Shown here: positions 24,414-36,151 of the stretch, in pieces | Position numbering within the stretch: position 1 is the stretch's first letter | Layout of the letters: the number at the start of each line of letters is the position of its first letter | Assembly: GCA_021437785.1 (NCBI GenBank) | Contig: JAILYB010000218.1 | Span: 62,001-126,000, forward strand | From: Rhodomyrtus psidioides | Lineage: Eukaryota > Streptophyta > Magnoliopsida > Myrtales > Myrtaceae | DNA length: 64,000 bases | Reading direction: 5' to 3' | The notes under the pieces: generated by a model | Seen by the model: only the letters and a program-made list of their open reading frames with translations | The model's database searches: none | What the model was told of the DNA's origin: nothing | Made by a program: the position numbers and the translations under genes

Positions 24414-27327
24414 TGTCGCGACCTAAAAATTTATTAGGCTAATGGATTATTAGGTTAATTAGATTAACTAACCTAATTTGGACCCTCCCAAGCCCTACCA
24501 ATTCGCAACTTAGGTTTTACTGAAATGCTTTTTAATTTAGGAGCCGCCACTAATCGTTTCTTGGTAGGTCGATTAGAAATCTAAATAAAATAGTGGGAGA
24601 ACTATTTTATTTCTACGAACTAGAGTTAATGAGTTCGGGGACGTGATTACGTTAATTAACAATTAACGCCATTTCGGTACCAATTTCATGACAATGCCCT
24701 TTTTCGATTGATTTATATGACTTGAAATGTTTTTTTTTTGTGTTTTCTGTTTTATTATTTTTTTTTTGGATTTTCGAATTTCTTAAAAAAAGGATTTGAA
24801 CAAAATTAAACAAGAATGCCCATAATATACCTTGATATCCGAATTTCCGATAATTCACTCATTTCCGAAGATTCAGATTAGAGTAGAATTTTTAACGCTA
24901 CATCCTCGAAGATTAGAGTCAGTATGCGAGTACGTGTATAAGACGACAACGTCCATCTTGCCAGAGAGAAAGGATACGAAGTCTTATACTAAATCATCAT
25001 CCCACCCCATAAGATCATGGGTAAGGCAAATGATTTAATTTTTTCGAAGGGACTAGGCACATGGGGAGCATATATTATAGGCATGCTTGTTTAAAAATGT
25101 GCAAATGTTTTAAGATAGGAAAGATGAGTCGATCAAGCCTTGAAATTTTCGAAAAACTGCCTAGGGTGGTCGAAATTGTAAAGGGGCTAATCCCCTACCC
25201 ACAAAGATTCACATCTTTTAAAATAGGAAAGATTATCTCTTAGGATATTCAAAGAATACGGAGAACATCAATCAGAAAATTTGCATGCTGGAGATAACAA
25301 TCGAAATTCGTAGCAAATTAAGCAACAGCCGATCCGCATGAATATTATCTACATTACATGAGATAAGATTAAACAACCAACGGATGAATTCAACTCAGCT
25401 GCATCAAGAGATATCATCAAATCATTCATTCAGATGCAACTTTCGGTCATGAGTGCATGGGTGCCGAAAAATCAATTTTTTTTTTATTCATGACAAATTC
25501 TTGTTCAATCCAATTCTACTTTTTACCCACAACAGCAGGCACTCGTGGACTATTCATGGCGAAGCAATTGCCTCCACTCAAAACAAGTAACAAGCATCAA
25601 TACATGTTAGAATTCGGCCTAGAGATTTAGAAGTCCAGAAATTCAAGTTTAACCCAACGACAAATATCTCAAACCTCAATCAAGCCAAATAGATCACAGA
25701 AGGGAGCATGAACAATTCGTCATTCCAATTATCAATCCCCATGAGCATCACGAAACTCAATCGACTTTGCAAATATATTGCGCTTGACTCGAAAGAAATC
25801 AAATATTCACGACAAACGAGACCAACTTTCGATTCAAACATGGAACTAACATTGAAAAAGTTCAATTTTCTTTACAAATCCAGCATGCTCATGTTTTCCA
25901 AATAAAACCATGCATGATTCGCAATCTGTAAAAAAAAAAAAGTACCTTTTCCAAGCGAATTCCAGTAGTATGCAACGTAGTAATTTCGCCCAACGCCGAC
26001 TCTTTTGCACCGAACTTGTGTCCTAAACCTCAAAGGCTTCGACCACCAAGCAACAAATACATTAGTCACTAAAATTTCAGCAAGGAATGAAGCTAGATCA
26101 GCCCCCAACAGAACCGAATAGTAGCTCAAAAAATGATATGGCAGCGAACGGGTTTGGGCGGTTCGACGAACGGCGGCCTAAGCCAATCGCCGGGGCTGGA
26201 TGTCAGTGATGTAGACTCCACAATGTGCTTTTGGCTTTGCCAACGTGGTCGAATCTTCGTCGTAGAGTAACCCCGACAAGGTTGAGCTTCTGGTTTCGGT
26301 GGAGGTTGAGCAAGCATAGAAGAATTCATTGGACTGCCTGCAAAGAAATTACCCATAGAAACTCAAAGAATTCGACTGGGTCTCGTGAGATGTCAAGCGT
26401 AGCCATAGGGGGTGAGATGCAGTGGATAGTAATTAGAGAAAAGATAAATTTCCAGAGCTTAATACAAAAAGAATTCTCCTTTTGTTGCCTGCTTTGATTG
26501 AATCAATCTATGCGTATTTGATGCACTAGCAACTTTGTTGCTGAGACTTCCTTGTAGTGGTGGACGACGGAGAATATCTCGACGAAGGACGAAGACCACC
26601 ACAAAAGACGTCTCTCTCTTCTGGAAGTGGCCTCTGAATTTATGACGTATCCTCCATGGATGTCCCCTTAGAACCTGCAAAAAGAATCGAAGAACTCTTC
26701 TCTCAATTGGGCCATGGCCCCCGAAATCTGCCGTAGGTGTAAAAAATGTGGCCTCTGCCCCCCACAGATCTGCTTCTCCTTCCTCCTTTTGTGTGCAAAG
26801 ATGGGACTCACTCATGGTAAGAATTGATTCCCTTGCATCACTCCTCCATTTTCCTGAAAATATTCCTGTGATGAAATCAAATTGCGGGACTTCCTCTTGC
26901 ATGATTGATTGACTTTTCCTTTTCTTTGCTTATCTATTGGGGCAAGTTCGTGTCCGACACTATGGGCTGAGCAATTTCTGCTCATGTCTGATCATGTATT
27001 TGAGGTGTCAAGATTACCATTTGGCTTCAATCTGCTCAAATCATCCTTGATTGATTGTTTTTCTTTCCGTTTTACCACAAGATCTAGTCCTACTTGCTTT
27101 TATCAGCTCACAGTTTCCTTATTTCACCGCAGGTTATTCTAACTAAATTCAAAGCACCCGCAGCCGGACGAAATGTAAGTGCATGAATACATACATTGAA
27201 CTATACTAAAATGCAAACAATACGAGCATGATTTAATATTCTTTTTGGTAGGAACTAAAATTAATTCTTAAAATTTTTTTATGTAAAAGTTAATAACAAA
27301 AGAAAAATCAAAATTTAGGTGTCAACA
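24414..27327 (-). repeat. 5' LTR (right) of Tat-like element 1
   Basis: About 2.91 kb, TGTTGACACC..GGTCGCGACA on the minus strand. It pairs with 13905-16828 at a constant offset of 10,505 up to about 15,400 and 10,499 after the A-run, so indels are few. Confidence 0.88.
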
Positions 27328-27415
27328 ATTTTTTTTACTAAATGCCTTTTTACTTCGAAAGTGATTTTACCAAACGAATTTCTCTGCCAGATTGACTTCT
27401 AACAGAGAAATTCAG

Positions 27416-28560
27416 AAATTAAAGTGCTGTCATGCAGCACCTAAGAGAATCTTCATATTTGATGAATCCGGACGCTGGTGAGGAGCCTACTACACAGCAC
27501 CAGGCCATTGGGGTTATGTAATGAACTACACTAACTTATGTTCCAGCCATTCTCGAGTTTCATCATTGAAAAAAATTTACCCTTTATATAGCCAAAAATA
27601 GAACGCTATTTTCTTTTCATTTGGTTTGAAAAAAATAGAACACTAGTTAGCCGCCATGTTTTCATTGTTATGGATTGATAAGACTCAGGGTACTTATCAT
27701 TACTTTAGGAAAAATTCTTTAATTAGGGCTTGAAATGCTATCATTTTCTCAAAGAAGGGTTGGAAGTGGATATTGTTTTAAATAAGGGTATGAAGTGACC
27801 ACGGCAGATTCAAATAAGAGTCTGACCTCATCAGCAGGCTAAATATTCCTGCAGGTCAAGGCCATTTTCATCCGAAGACAATTTTAACTTAAATTTTAGT
27901 TGAATTAAATTAAAAATTAAGAAAACTAAAAGTTTTTCAAGAAGAAAAAAAAATACATATGAAAGGGCTGGACTCCCCCTGTGGCTGGCGACCCACCTCG
28001 TCCATATCTGAGAAAGGATCACTACCCTCCCTCGAATCTAGCAAGGGGCTGCTGGCCCTTGACTTTGGTCGGCCATGGCCGACGCCCCACCGGTGATGGG
28101 GCGGAGGGCTTTTTTTTTTTTTGTTGTGTTGTGAGTTTGTTTTCTCTTTCTTTTTTCCCTCTGCCATCACCTAGCCAATATGATTGAATTGATAAAAGTG
28201 AAACTGTTTAGGACTAGATAAGGAAAATTTAAAAGATTTTAGATTGAATTGGCAAAAGTGCAAAATGTTTAGGACTTTTTTTGATAATTTTCTCGATATA
28301 TCTGAGTTGATTAGAACAATTGGGGCTTATGTGCCATACACTAGGGAAAATTGTCAAAAAAGTTCTAAACCTGTTGCACTTTTGCCAATTCATTACTAAA
28401 CCTTTTAATTTGCCAATTCAGTCTTAAACCTTTTATATTTATGCCAATTTGGTCATAAATCTCTATTTAAGCCAATTTAGTCATAAACCTTTTTCATTTG
28501 TATCAATTCAATCCATCCGATTTATTTTGGCCAGGAGGAGCTGACGTAGACCCAATCGAC
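27416..28560. repeat. Mosaic of MITE remnants
   Basis: 27,700-27,840 ('agggcttgaaatgctatcattttctcaaag', 'aataagagtctgac') belongs to the family seen whole at 50,261-50,899. 28,200-28,295 ('aaaatgtttaggacttttttt') and 28,345-28,560 ('aagttctaaacctgttgcac', 'gccaatttagtcataaac') are arms of the family at 7178-8222. A GC-rich patch lies at 28,040-28,110. I cannot reconstruct whole elements. Confidence 0.5.
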
Positions 28561-30254
28561 GTTGACGGAGCAATTTTTAATAATATTTCAATATTTTTTT
28601 TATGTTTATTATGTTTATTATTTTTATTTTTTTGATTTGTTCATCTTCTTCCTGATGAACAACCATGGCGTAATGGCGAGGTCGAACCTCGCCAGCCACT
28701 GGTGGCGTCGCCTTCGGGTGAGCTCGGTCAAGGCCAGATCTTTATACTTTAGACTTGGACCCAATGCAATCTAATCACAAAGATGATAGTCAGTCCTCAG
28801 TGTACCAATTGAATTGATTATGATCCTTTCATTTGCTCACTCTAATTGCTATGTACAATCACTTATATTCCAAAGCAAGCTGCACGTTACTAAAAACGGA
28901 TCAACTATATAAAATTTGTGATGTCGATAGAAATTGTTTTATTTTCAAAGGATTGGACTCTGTTCATATATGAGAGGAATGTGGAGCTTGTAGTGTCATT
29001 TCATATACTTAATTGGTTCGCGAGACTTGCGGGATATTCCATGAGTCTCCAGATAATTGGAACACTGGAACACTGCATGTGCCTCAAGCTTAGTACCAAA
29101 AAGAAGAAGAAGAAAAGTCACATCGATAAACGTAAAAATTATTGCGGGATTCACTTTTTCAAGAATTTGTGACCCACAACAAGTTATTACTTTCGTGGTC
29201 ACTCAAAGATTGTTATACTAGTAAAGCCCAATTCGATATGCAACTTTTCTTTCTAAAATAACACCGAGAGTAGTATGATCCCTTGGTCAAATATCTAGGT
29301 GGATCCACCTGCTCATCAACTCATTCGCAAGATTTTTCTCAATACTAACATTAAATGATCGATGCATAATGCATATGCAGTTGGTAGAACTGGACGGAAG
29401 CTACAATTAAACATCTTGCCTCGAAATAAAGCAATCCGCCAGCGCATAAACCATACCCAAAACGGAGCATGTTTAAAAAGAGAACCCTTTTATTTAGGTG
29501 CTTCTTAGCTAAGACTTCAGTTCCCAAATCTAGCTTTCTTAAGTGCCCCCCTCACCTCTTTAATTTGCCAACTTTGATCAAATCCCCAACTCCACCCTCA
29601 AACAACTTCGCAACCTCTCAACTAGGCCGCGTCGACATTGTCTTCCCCACATTTACTTTTCCCAACTTCCTACCAGTAAAAATCGGATAGGTGCTTGGAA
29701 TATCTCGAGCCCCAATGGCGGTGCATGGAAAGCAGGTGTCCCCCCACATGCATGGCCAAAGAGGCCCAACCCCCTCTACGTGGTGAATCTTCACTGCTGC
29801 ACTGAGTCACCCACCAACCAATAATTTCACCATTGACCCTCCATCCTAACTTCAACTCGGCCGCTGTACTGAGATTCGCGATCACTTGCCCTAAGTTCAG
29901 CCATTAAAGAGCGCCGGAGAGAGAGAGAGAGAGAGAGGTCAAGAAGATGAGAGTCGAAACAGTATTATTAGAAAGACTATCGTCTCTGTGAACCGTTCAA
30001 AAGCATGACTACATATATCTGTCCCTCCTCTCGGTGTATAGCTCTTTTTGTCTCTCTGTGTGCGCGTGCTATATTTACACACCCAACACCGAGAAACCAC
30101 ACTTTTAAAGGTAAGAAAAAGCAAGGGAAGTAAACGAACATTAAAACCTGAACTACGCTGATTCAAATGAGATGATGATGATCATGTCAATTTTAATCCT
30201 CAACAAAAACCCCTCTTCCTCTATCTCTCCGTCTCTTTTTATGGCAACTCTCAT
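28561..30254. other. Intergenic DNA and 3' flank of the LBD gene
   Basis: A further GC-rich patch ('ggcgaggtcgaacctcgcc') at about 28,674-28,692 belongs to the preceding repeat. The rest shows no gene. A (GA)n tract lies at 29,917-29,938. The 3' UTR of the LBD gene should lie just below 30,255. Confidence 0.4.
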
Positions 30255-31105
30255 TCACAAGTGATGACCGTGATCAGCCTCGGATTTGCATGAGACGCTC
30301 TGTTGTTGACTCTGAGCCACACCCAGAGTGAGCTCCAGCCCGATCCCATCATCTTCACTCTCACTCTCACGACCTTGACCCTCGAACGCCAAGCACCGGC
30401 TCGGCTGGGACCGGCCCTCGGGTTCGGCCTCCACGGTCTCCACGGAGAACCCGCTGTCATCCTCTGGCGACGTCGCGTAGCTTGCCTCCGGATAAAGCCA
30501 GCTATCCGGCTTCAGGTTGACGCCGAGCCTGGGGCGCTTGAACCGGGCCCGGGCCCGGACCCCGTGGAGGTGTTGCGAGCCCTCCTCCTTGGGGAAATGG
30601 CGGATGTCGTAGGGCTTGAGAGCAGGTAAGGGCTGAGACGCGGCGGGGGTCGAACCCGAATCCAACGAAGGGTGCCGCATGATGTGGGGGGAGCCCTTTA
30701 GGACCGCGTCGACTGCGGCTTGGCAGTGGCCCCAGTTGCCGGACCAGAGCAGGCCGACGGACCCGTAAATGGGGTTGATGATCCGACCGCAGGCCTCGTA
30801 GAGAAGCGACCTGAAAATGGCTGCTCGCTCCCCGAAGAAAAAGAAGAAAGAGAGAGTCAAGAAACACCACTTAGTTGAGCGCTGCAAAATTCACATCCGA
30901 CGAAGAGGGAAGTACCGGGGCGGAGGTGGAGAGGGCCGGCATTGATGAGGTTGATGAGGCCGGCACGGCCGTAGAACTTGGCGAGGAAGACGGTGGCGTT
31001 GGCCTGGGAGTCGGAGGACTTGATCCATTGGAGGCAGGGCCTTAAGACGCAGTCGTCGCTGCAGCCCTTGCGGAGGACTCTGCAACCGTTGCAGCTCATT
31101 CTCAT
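30255..31105 (-). CDS. LBD41: LOB-domain (LBD) transcription factor, class II, LBD41-like
   Basis: Plant-specific nuclear DNA-binding protein. Exons on the minus strand, 31105-30916 and 30820-30255, join across a GT-AG intron within an Ala codon to give 251 aa. The LOB domain starts at residue 2: the zinc-finger-like motif C5-X2-C8-X6-C15-X3-C19, the GAS block FYGRAGLINLINA, then AIFRSLLYEACGRI and NPIYGSVGLLWSGNW. These phrases and the lack of a full leucine zipper mark class II (LBD37-42). The 'YDIRHFP' block resembles LBD41. Residues about 225-229 read LELTL, an LxLxL (EAR-type) repression motif. The start at 31,105 (MRMSCNGC) matches the family, whereas the in-frame ATG at 31,126 adds seven unlike residues. 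Class II members act in nitrogen, anthocyanin and low-oxygen responses. Which of these applies here is not shown. Confidence 0.92.
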
Positions 31106-31112
31106 AGCTGAC

Positions 31113-31157
31113 GTACACACACACACACATAGACAGACAGACAGAGAGAGAGAGAGT
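31113..31157. repeat. Compound microsatellite in the LBD 5' UTR
   Basis: (AC)n, (GACA)n and (GA)n follow one another, 8 to 52 bases upstream of the LBD start on the minus strand, within its probable 5' UTR. Confidence 0.85.
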
Positions 31158-31197
31158 GCACGTACGGAGTTGAAGTGGGAGAGAGAGAGCTGGGGGG

Positions 31198-31205
31198 TAT
31201 TTATG
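31198..31205 (-). promoter_or_regulatory. Probable TATA box of the LBD gene
   Basis: The minus strand reads CATAAATA about 95 bases upstream of the ATG at 31,105, which would leave a 5' UTR of roughly 60 bases including the compound microsatellite. Confidence 0.4.
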
Positions 31206-31820
31206 CGAGAAATGAATGGGAGGGTTTGAGAGAGAAGGGGTGGGTAGTAGGCCCTGGCGGTTTACCTTGGTTTAGCTTTGGTTTACTTTTATTCACCAAG
31301 TGTTGGATGGAATCAAAGGGGACTTGAAAAAGCCTTAAATCCGGGAGTTTGTTTCATTTTGCCCTAGAAAAAAGTTGTTTCGTGTTTGGGTGAATTGTGG
31401 GAGTTCCCCTCTTTGACAAACGTTCCGAATCAGGACAACATGCCCCTTTTTTTTGTAAGAAAGCTTCGATTGGCATGCACTTGTGTGGAAGAGAGATTGT
31501 TGGATGGGCCTCGTAAATGTTCGGATCCATATGCATAATGCATATCCATTTTTGTATCGTATGAAGTTTCCATTGAACACCATCAATAGCAATAATCATA
31601 ACTTCTCTATTGAGAGGGTGGTCCTCCATAAAAATTATGTCTTGTGTGCACCTATAGAATCAATAGCCCATTTCAATAAAAACTCCATGCTTCCTTGCTT
31701 GCTTTGCTCGCTCATGCCGCCATGAATGTATTCTCTCTCTTTCTCTCTTGCAGTTGACATTGCTTGAACTCGATGAGCTACGTTGATCCAAGAGCTCTGT
31801 TGAGTCATTGAGGACGGGCG
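31206..31820. other. Intergenic DNA, nothing recognised
   Basis: Upstream of the LBD gene. No coding sequence or repeat border is seen. Short frames on both strands have no recognisable domain. Confidence 0.35.
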
Positions 31821-32600
31821 CCAATCTTACAACCAATATCTCTTGTTGCGCGGAACAAGCGATCGAACAATAAAATAGACAGAACGAGCAAAGTAAATCG
31901 AACACCAGATGTACGTGGTTCGGTCGTAAAGACCTACGTCCACGGGGAGAGCAGCAACGAATTCCACTATAGATCAAGCGATACATGGAGATTACAGTCC
32001 AATTGAGTTACACAAACACACTCTTGGTGTTTCCCAACCCCAATTACATTCAAGAACGCACACAATATTTAGCCCACAATTCCTAGCGAAATAATCTCTC
32101 TATCTCGCAAAGGAATTAAAATACAAATCTAACTTCAAATTTAATCGGCTTGAACACTTGACTAGTTGACGTAATTCTCATGAAGAAATCCCCTCAAGCA
32201 CTCGCAATTAAGAGCTGCGCTTCAGACTTCTTCTCGGACGTAATATCGAAAAACCCACGCTCAAGTGCTCACAACTCGGCGCTTCCACGACGTCAACCAG
32301 CCACGGTGCTTTTCTCCTTTATATACAAAACTGGGTCCGCAAGCAAAAAAAACCAACTAAGAAATCCTTGAAGAAAATCCAACGTGAAAAAGGAAACTCT
32401 GATTTCCTTATTAGACCAAAGTCAAAACTGAATAATACATGCCCATAAAATATTTCCTTTTGTCCTTTTATAAATTCCCCTTGGCTGATAACCTTTTGCA
32501 CGCCAACTCCACTTTTTAATTTATCTGCTTTCCTTTTTTTTTTTTTCACGGTCAAAACCGTGGATTCCAAAGTGAAGTAAATTTCATACATCCAATCTTG
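31821..32600 (-). repeat. Possible relic LTR
   Basis: 'acgtggttcggtcgtaaagac' with 'ctacgtccacgg' (about 31,913-31,940) is a phrase I know from plant LTRs. 'gacgggcgccaa' (31,813-31,824) reads TTGGCGCCCGTC on the other strand and could be a primer site. Ends were not found. Confidence 0.3.
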
Positions 32601-32883
32601 CAAAAAGATATTAATGCAAGATATTATATTTTTCTCGATTTCTGATATCGGTAAAATATTCGATTCAGAATATTCACAATTTCGCTTTGAGCTCGAACTC
32701 GAGACATATTTTCAACATATCTTATATTTAACTGTCAATCCTGATTTAGTTCATCACTATCGTGGACAAAAAGAGAGAAGACTAGGTAGTATGAACCTTT
32801 TGGAAGCTCATCGTTTAATCTAATGTGTGCTAGTAAGGTTGAAGACATACAGACATATGTTTGAATGGTTGAGGGTTTGGGGT

Positions 32884-33360
32884 TGTTGGCGTGAAGCCAA
32901 AATATATCAAAAAGATATTATTAAGATTTCCTTTTTATCTTTTGTTCTTTCATTTTCTTCTAGGTTAAAAGATACACATTATATATTAGGGATATATAGG
33001 TTGTAGCCATCAGAAGAGAGAGAAGATAGAAGAGCAGACAGAAAGAGCAAGAGCAGACAGAATACGCAAAGTAGCGAATAGAGAGAAAAGAGAGAGAGAG
33101 GCCGTGACGGCATTCTTGAGTGTTCTCGTTTTCTTTTTCCTTCGATCTTGTGAAAAGATCGTCAGTTGTATTTTTACTTTTCTCGAAGACTAGTGGATTC
33201 GCAGAGTGCCTCTGCGCGGAGACGAAGCCCAGGTTTGGGTGAACTTCGATAACAAATTCTCTGGTGTGTTCTTCTAATTCTGTTCTTTTATCGTTATATT
33301 CTGCTAGTGTGGATCGTTTGCTTGGATTATATTTTTGGAATTGGGGCACGATTCCTATCA
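32884..33360 (+). repeat. 5' LTR of copia A
   Basis: 477 bp, TGTTGGCGTGAAGCC..ATTCCTATCA. Followed after five bases by the primer site TATCAGAGCC (33,366-33,375), complementary to initiator Met tRNA. Confidence 0.92.
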
Positions 33361-33436
33361 ACTAGTATCAGAGCCTAGGTTGGCTAATCGAGAACATCGA
33401 GGGTTTTTCGGTGACGTTCGATTGAAAGCAAATGGT

Positions 33437-34107
33437 ATGGCAGAAGATAAAATTAGAATCGATAAGTTCGATGGGCAGGATTTCGGATGGTGGAAACTCC
33501 AAATAGAGGACTATCTTTATCAGAAAGATCTCTATGCACCACTTGAGGGTTGGAAACCTGAAATCGCGGAAGTTGATCCGACGGCAGAATCATGATGGAA
33601 AATTCTTGATCGAAAGGCGTTAGGTGCGATTCGTATAGGTTTGACGAAAAAGACAGGATACCACATCGCGAAAGCTAAGACTGCAAAAGAAGCTATGGAT
33701 ATTCTAACAAATATTTACGAGAAGCCATCTACATCGAATCAGATATTTTTGTTAAAGAAATTGGTTAATATGAAATTATCTGACAGAGGTTCTGTTGCAG
33801 AGCACATTAACAGTTTCACGCAGGTTACAGGTCAATTAGAATCCGCAGGCATAAATCTGAATATGAAGTTACAAGCTTTATTATTTCTATGTTCTCTTCC
33901 GGAAAGCTACAACACCGCGGTGCAAGGAATTTCGAGCACCATGAAGGATGATTTGACTCTGGATGATACTGTGAGCAGTATCATGGATGAAGAGATGTGA
34001 CGAAAAGTCTCAGGTAGAGATAAATTTCCGACATCTGCATCTTCAACGGCACTAGCAGTGGAGAACCGTGGAAGAAGCAAAAGTAGAGAAAAATTCAGCA
34101 GGCGTGG
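33437..34107 (+). pseudogene. Broken gag of copia A, 5' part
   Basis: Nucleocapsid/capsid precursor of a copia element. From the ATG at 33,437 the frame reads MAEDKIRIDKFDGQDFGWWK, the usual copia Gag start, then stops at 33,593-33,595. It resumes in the same frame to another stop at 33,998-34,000 and continues to the insertion point at 34,107. The middle part (about 33,640-33,990) has the capsid-like phrases NIYEKPSTSNQIFLLKKL and LQALLFLCSLPESY. Both breaks are single-codon stops without frame change. The zinc knuckle follows on the far side of the inserted element. Confidence 0.85.
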
Positions 34108-35277
34108 TGTCGCGACCCTCTTGAGGTTATCGGGCTCTCGAGGGCTAATGGGCCGTCCTGTCTGGTCGGACGCGGGCCTCTCCCAAGGCCCATTAGCCAA
34201 ATCGCAACGGAGGTATGCGTGATCGACTTTCAGTGTGGTCTAGTGACATGTGCTAAGTGTGCATGCCATGGAGTCGCCACCAATCATTTTTTTAGGGTAT
34301 GATTGGACCACCCAATCGAATAGTTGGGAGTTTCTATTCAATTTTGCGAGAACCAGAGAAATGGTTTCGGGGACTTAGTTACGCCAACCGTCAGAGTTGA
34401 CGCCCTTTCGGTACCTAAGTTGACTGAATTTTCTAGCCTGAGATTCATGCGGATGAGTAAGGTATGAACCATAAATCTAGAAATTCATGCAGATAGGAGT
34501 GATTATCCTAGCAATCACAATCAGTAATAAAATGCGCAACTCAAGAAATCTAGATATGCAAATAAATCACATGGCATTCCTAGTAATGCCCTATTTATCA
34601 ATCACAGCTCAAGAATGATTTAGCTGTCCTAGCCGTTCTACACTCGATCTGACCTAAGAAAAGCATTAGGAAGCATCGCAGGAGTTCGAGAGTACTCACA
34701 TGAGGTTCGCCGTGCCCTGGTTTGGTCTTGGACGAGCTATCGAGCTCATGCCGACCCGATTATATTTGGGGATCCACTCGGCATTTTACACCATGAAATC
34801 ATGTGAAACAAAAACGAAAATATTCAGCAAGGGGCATTTATTGTAGATGGTGGTCGATCTAATTGGACGTCAAGACTAAAAAAGATGTAGAAATTTACAA
34901 ATTAAAATACTCGAATGACATTTTTTTGCCAAATTCAACTCTATGCGTCGTGAAGAAACACATGCAATTGAACTTAAATTTTTACTATTTATGAGTTCAA
35001 AATGTAAAAGAAATTAAAATAAAAATATTGACTATTTTTCTATATTTTTACGACATCGAACGCTATTTTTCTTCATTTTTCATGTATTTTTCTATTTTTG
35101 GAAAATATTAAAAAATATTAAAAAATATGAAAAATTATTTTTTTTATCAAAAATGGTTCCTTTAGCTTGGTCAAGGCTACCAAAGATGATTTTTTAATTT
35201 TTTTAACTTTTTATATATTTTTTATGAATTTTTTAAAAATAAACTATGAAAGACTGATAAAAAATCAGGTGTCAACA
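34108..35277 (-). repeat. 3' LTR (left) of Tat-like element 2
   Basis: 1170 bp, TGTTGACACC..GGTCGCGACA on the minus strand. Contains TGGCGACTCC (34,270-34,279 reversed), a near copy of the start of the element's own primer site. Confidence 0.93.
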
Positions 35278-35322
35278 GCTGCCCCTCTTTGAGAGGAATT
35301 TCGTCAGAGGTTTCTCTCAAAG
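35278..35322 (-). other. Polypurine tract and hairpin of Tat-like element 2
   Basis: The minus strand reads CTCTCAAAGAGGGGCAGC up to the 3' LTR. CTCTCAAAG (35,287-35,295 on the plus strand, reversed) pairs perfectly with CTTTGAGAG (35,314-35,322). In element 1 the same stem has C:G where this one has T:A. Confidence 0.75.
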
Positions 35323-35798
35323 ACAAGGTGACACCTGTGTTCCGATCAACTCGACTGGGAAAAGAAAAGAAATCATGACATCCAATTTTCATGCCCATCA
35401 ATGTGTGCTTTTCCTTAAAAAGAGATGTGCTCATTCAATTCCCTGATATGATGTAAGAAAGTTAAGGAGTAGATAGACTTCCCTGCCCCTTACCTGCCGA
35501 ATGCTTGCGGCATTTGCTGTGTCTGATGGGTTCAAGTAGATTCCTAAGGACTTGTCATCGGAGTGTCCTGGGGATGTTAAGCTCTGACCTGTATGGTAGG
35601 TCAAACCATAATGGGATTCCTAACTGATAGGAACCTAAGGAAGGCGCATCCCACATTTGGGAATTTGCCAAGGGTTTTGATCCGTGTGGTGGACTAAACT
35701 AGAAATGGCTTGCCTAATGTAAGGCTTATTAGGGAAAACGACTCCTCCCGCGTTCGGGATTCATCAAGGTTTTGATCCGTATGGTGGATCGGACCATT

Positions 35799-36151
35799 GG
35801 GTTGATCCTTCAGGCGGTCTCTACCAGTCCTTTGACCCTTCAGGCGGTTTCTACCATTCATTGACCATTCATGCGGTTTCTACCATTGAGTTGACCCTTC
35901 AGGCGGTTTCTACCATTGGTTGACCCTTCAGGCGGTTTCTACCATACATTGACCCTTCAGGCGGTTTCTACCATTGTTTTGACCCTTCAGGCGGTTTCTA
36001 CCATTGGTTGACCCTTCAGGCGGTTTCTACCATACATTGACCCTTCAGGCGGTTTCTACCATTGTGTTGACCCTTCAGGCGGTTTCTACCATTGATTGAC
36101 CCTTCAGGCGGTTTCTACCATTGAGTTGACCCTTCAGGCGGTTTCTACCAT
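35799..36151. repeat. Tandem array of about 12 units of 27-32 bp
   Basis: Unit 'ttgacccttcaggcggtttctaccat' plus a short variable joint (tca, tgag, tggt, acat, tgtt). Repeats are nearly identical except the first three. Joints follow a three-unit pattern (ggt, acat, gtt) seen twice, pointing to a higher-order repeat. It lies in the 3' non-coding part of element 2. Confidence 0.9.

Larger units (their letters stand above)
13905..27327 (-). mobile_element. Non-autonomous Ty3/gypsy Tat-like LTR retrotransposon 1 (LARD type), complete
   Basis: Two long LTRs (13905-16828 and 24414-27327) begin TGT and end ACA, flanked by ATTT on both sides (13901-13904, 27328-27331; a 5-bp match is not perfect). 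On the minus strand the right LTR is the 5' LTR. It is followed by the primer site TGGCGACTCCGCTGGGGA and, at the other end, a polypurine tract AAAGAGGGGCAGC precedes the left LTR. That combination is what I know from Tat/Ogre elements. The 7.6-kb internal part has no gag, protease, RT, RNase H or integrase that I can find, so it must use enzymes from elsewhere. Tandem arrays sit near the 3' end, as is common in Tat. Its backbone resembles that of the element at 34,108 in several blocks (20,620-20,760 with 37,610-37,740; 19,740-19,890 with 36,690-36,860). Confidence 0.85.

Noticed and set aside
15960..26902. 147-codon minus-strand frame present in both 2.9-kb LTRs (15,960-16,403 and 26,459-26,902), and smaller duplicated frames
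   Set aside because: Duplication follows from the LTRs being copies of each other; no recognised domain, and changes between copies show no bias toward silent sites that I can see.
30303..30629. Plus-strand 108-codon frame opposite the LBD second exon
   Set aside because: Shadow of the real minus-strand coding sequence, which has the LOB domain and correct splice sites.
35799..36151. Possible CRISPR-like array (regular repeats with short variable joints)
   Set aside because: Plant nuclear context, joints of only 3-6 bases and no cas genes; it is an ordinary tandem array.
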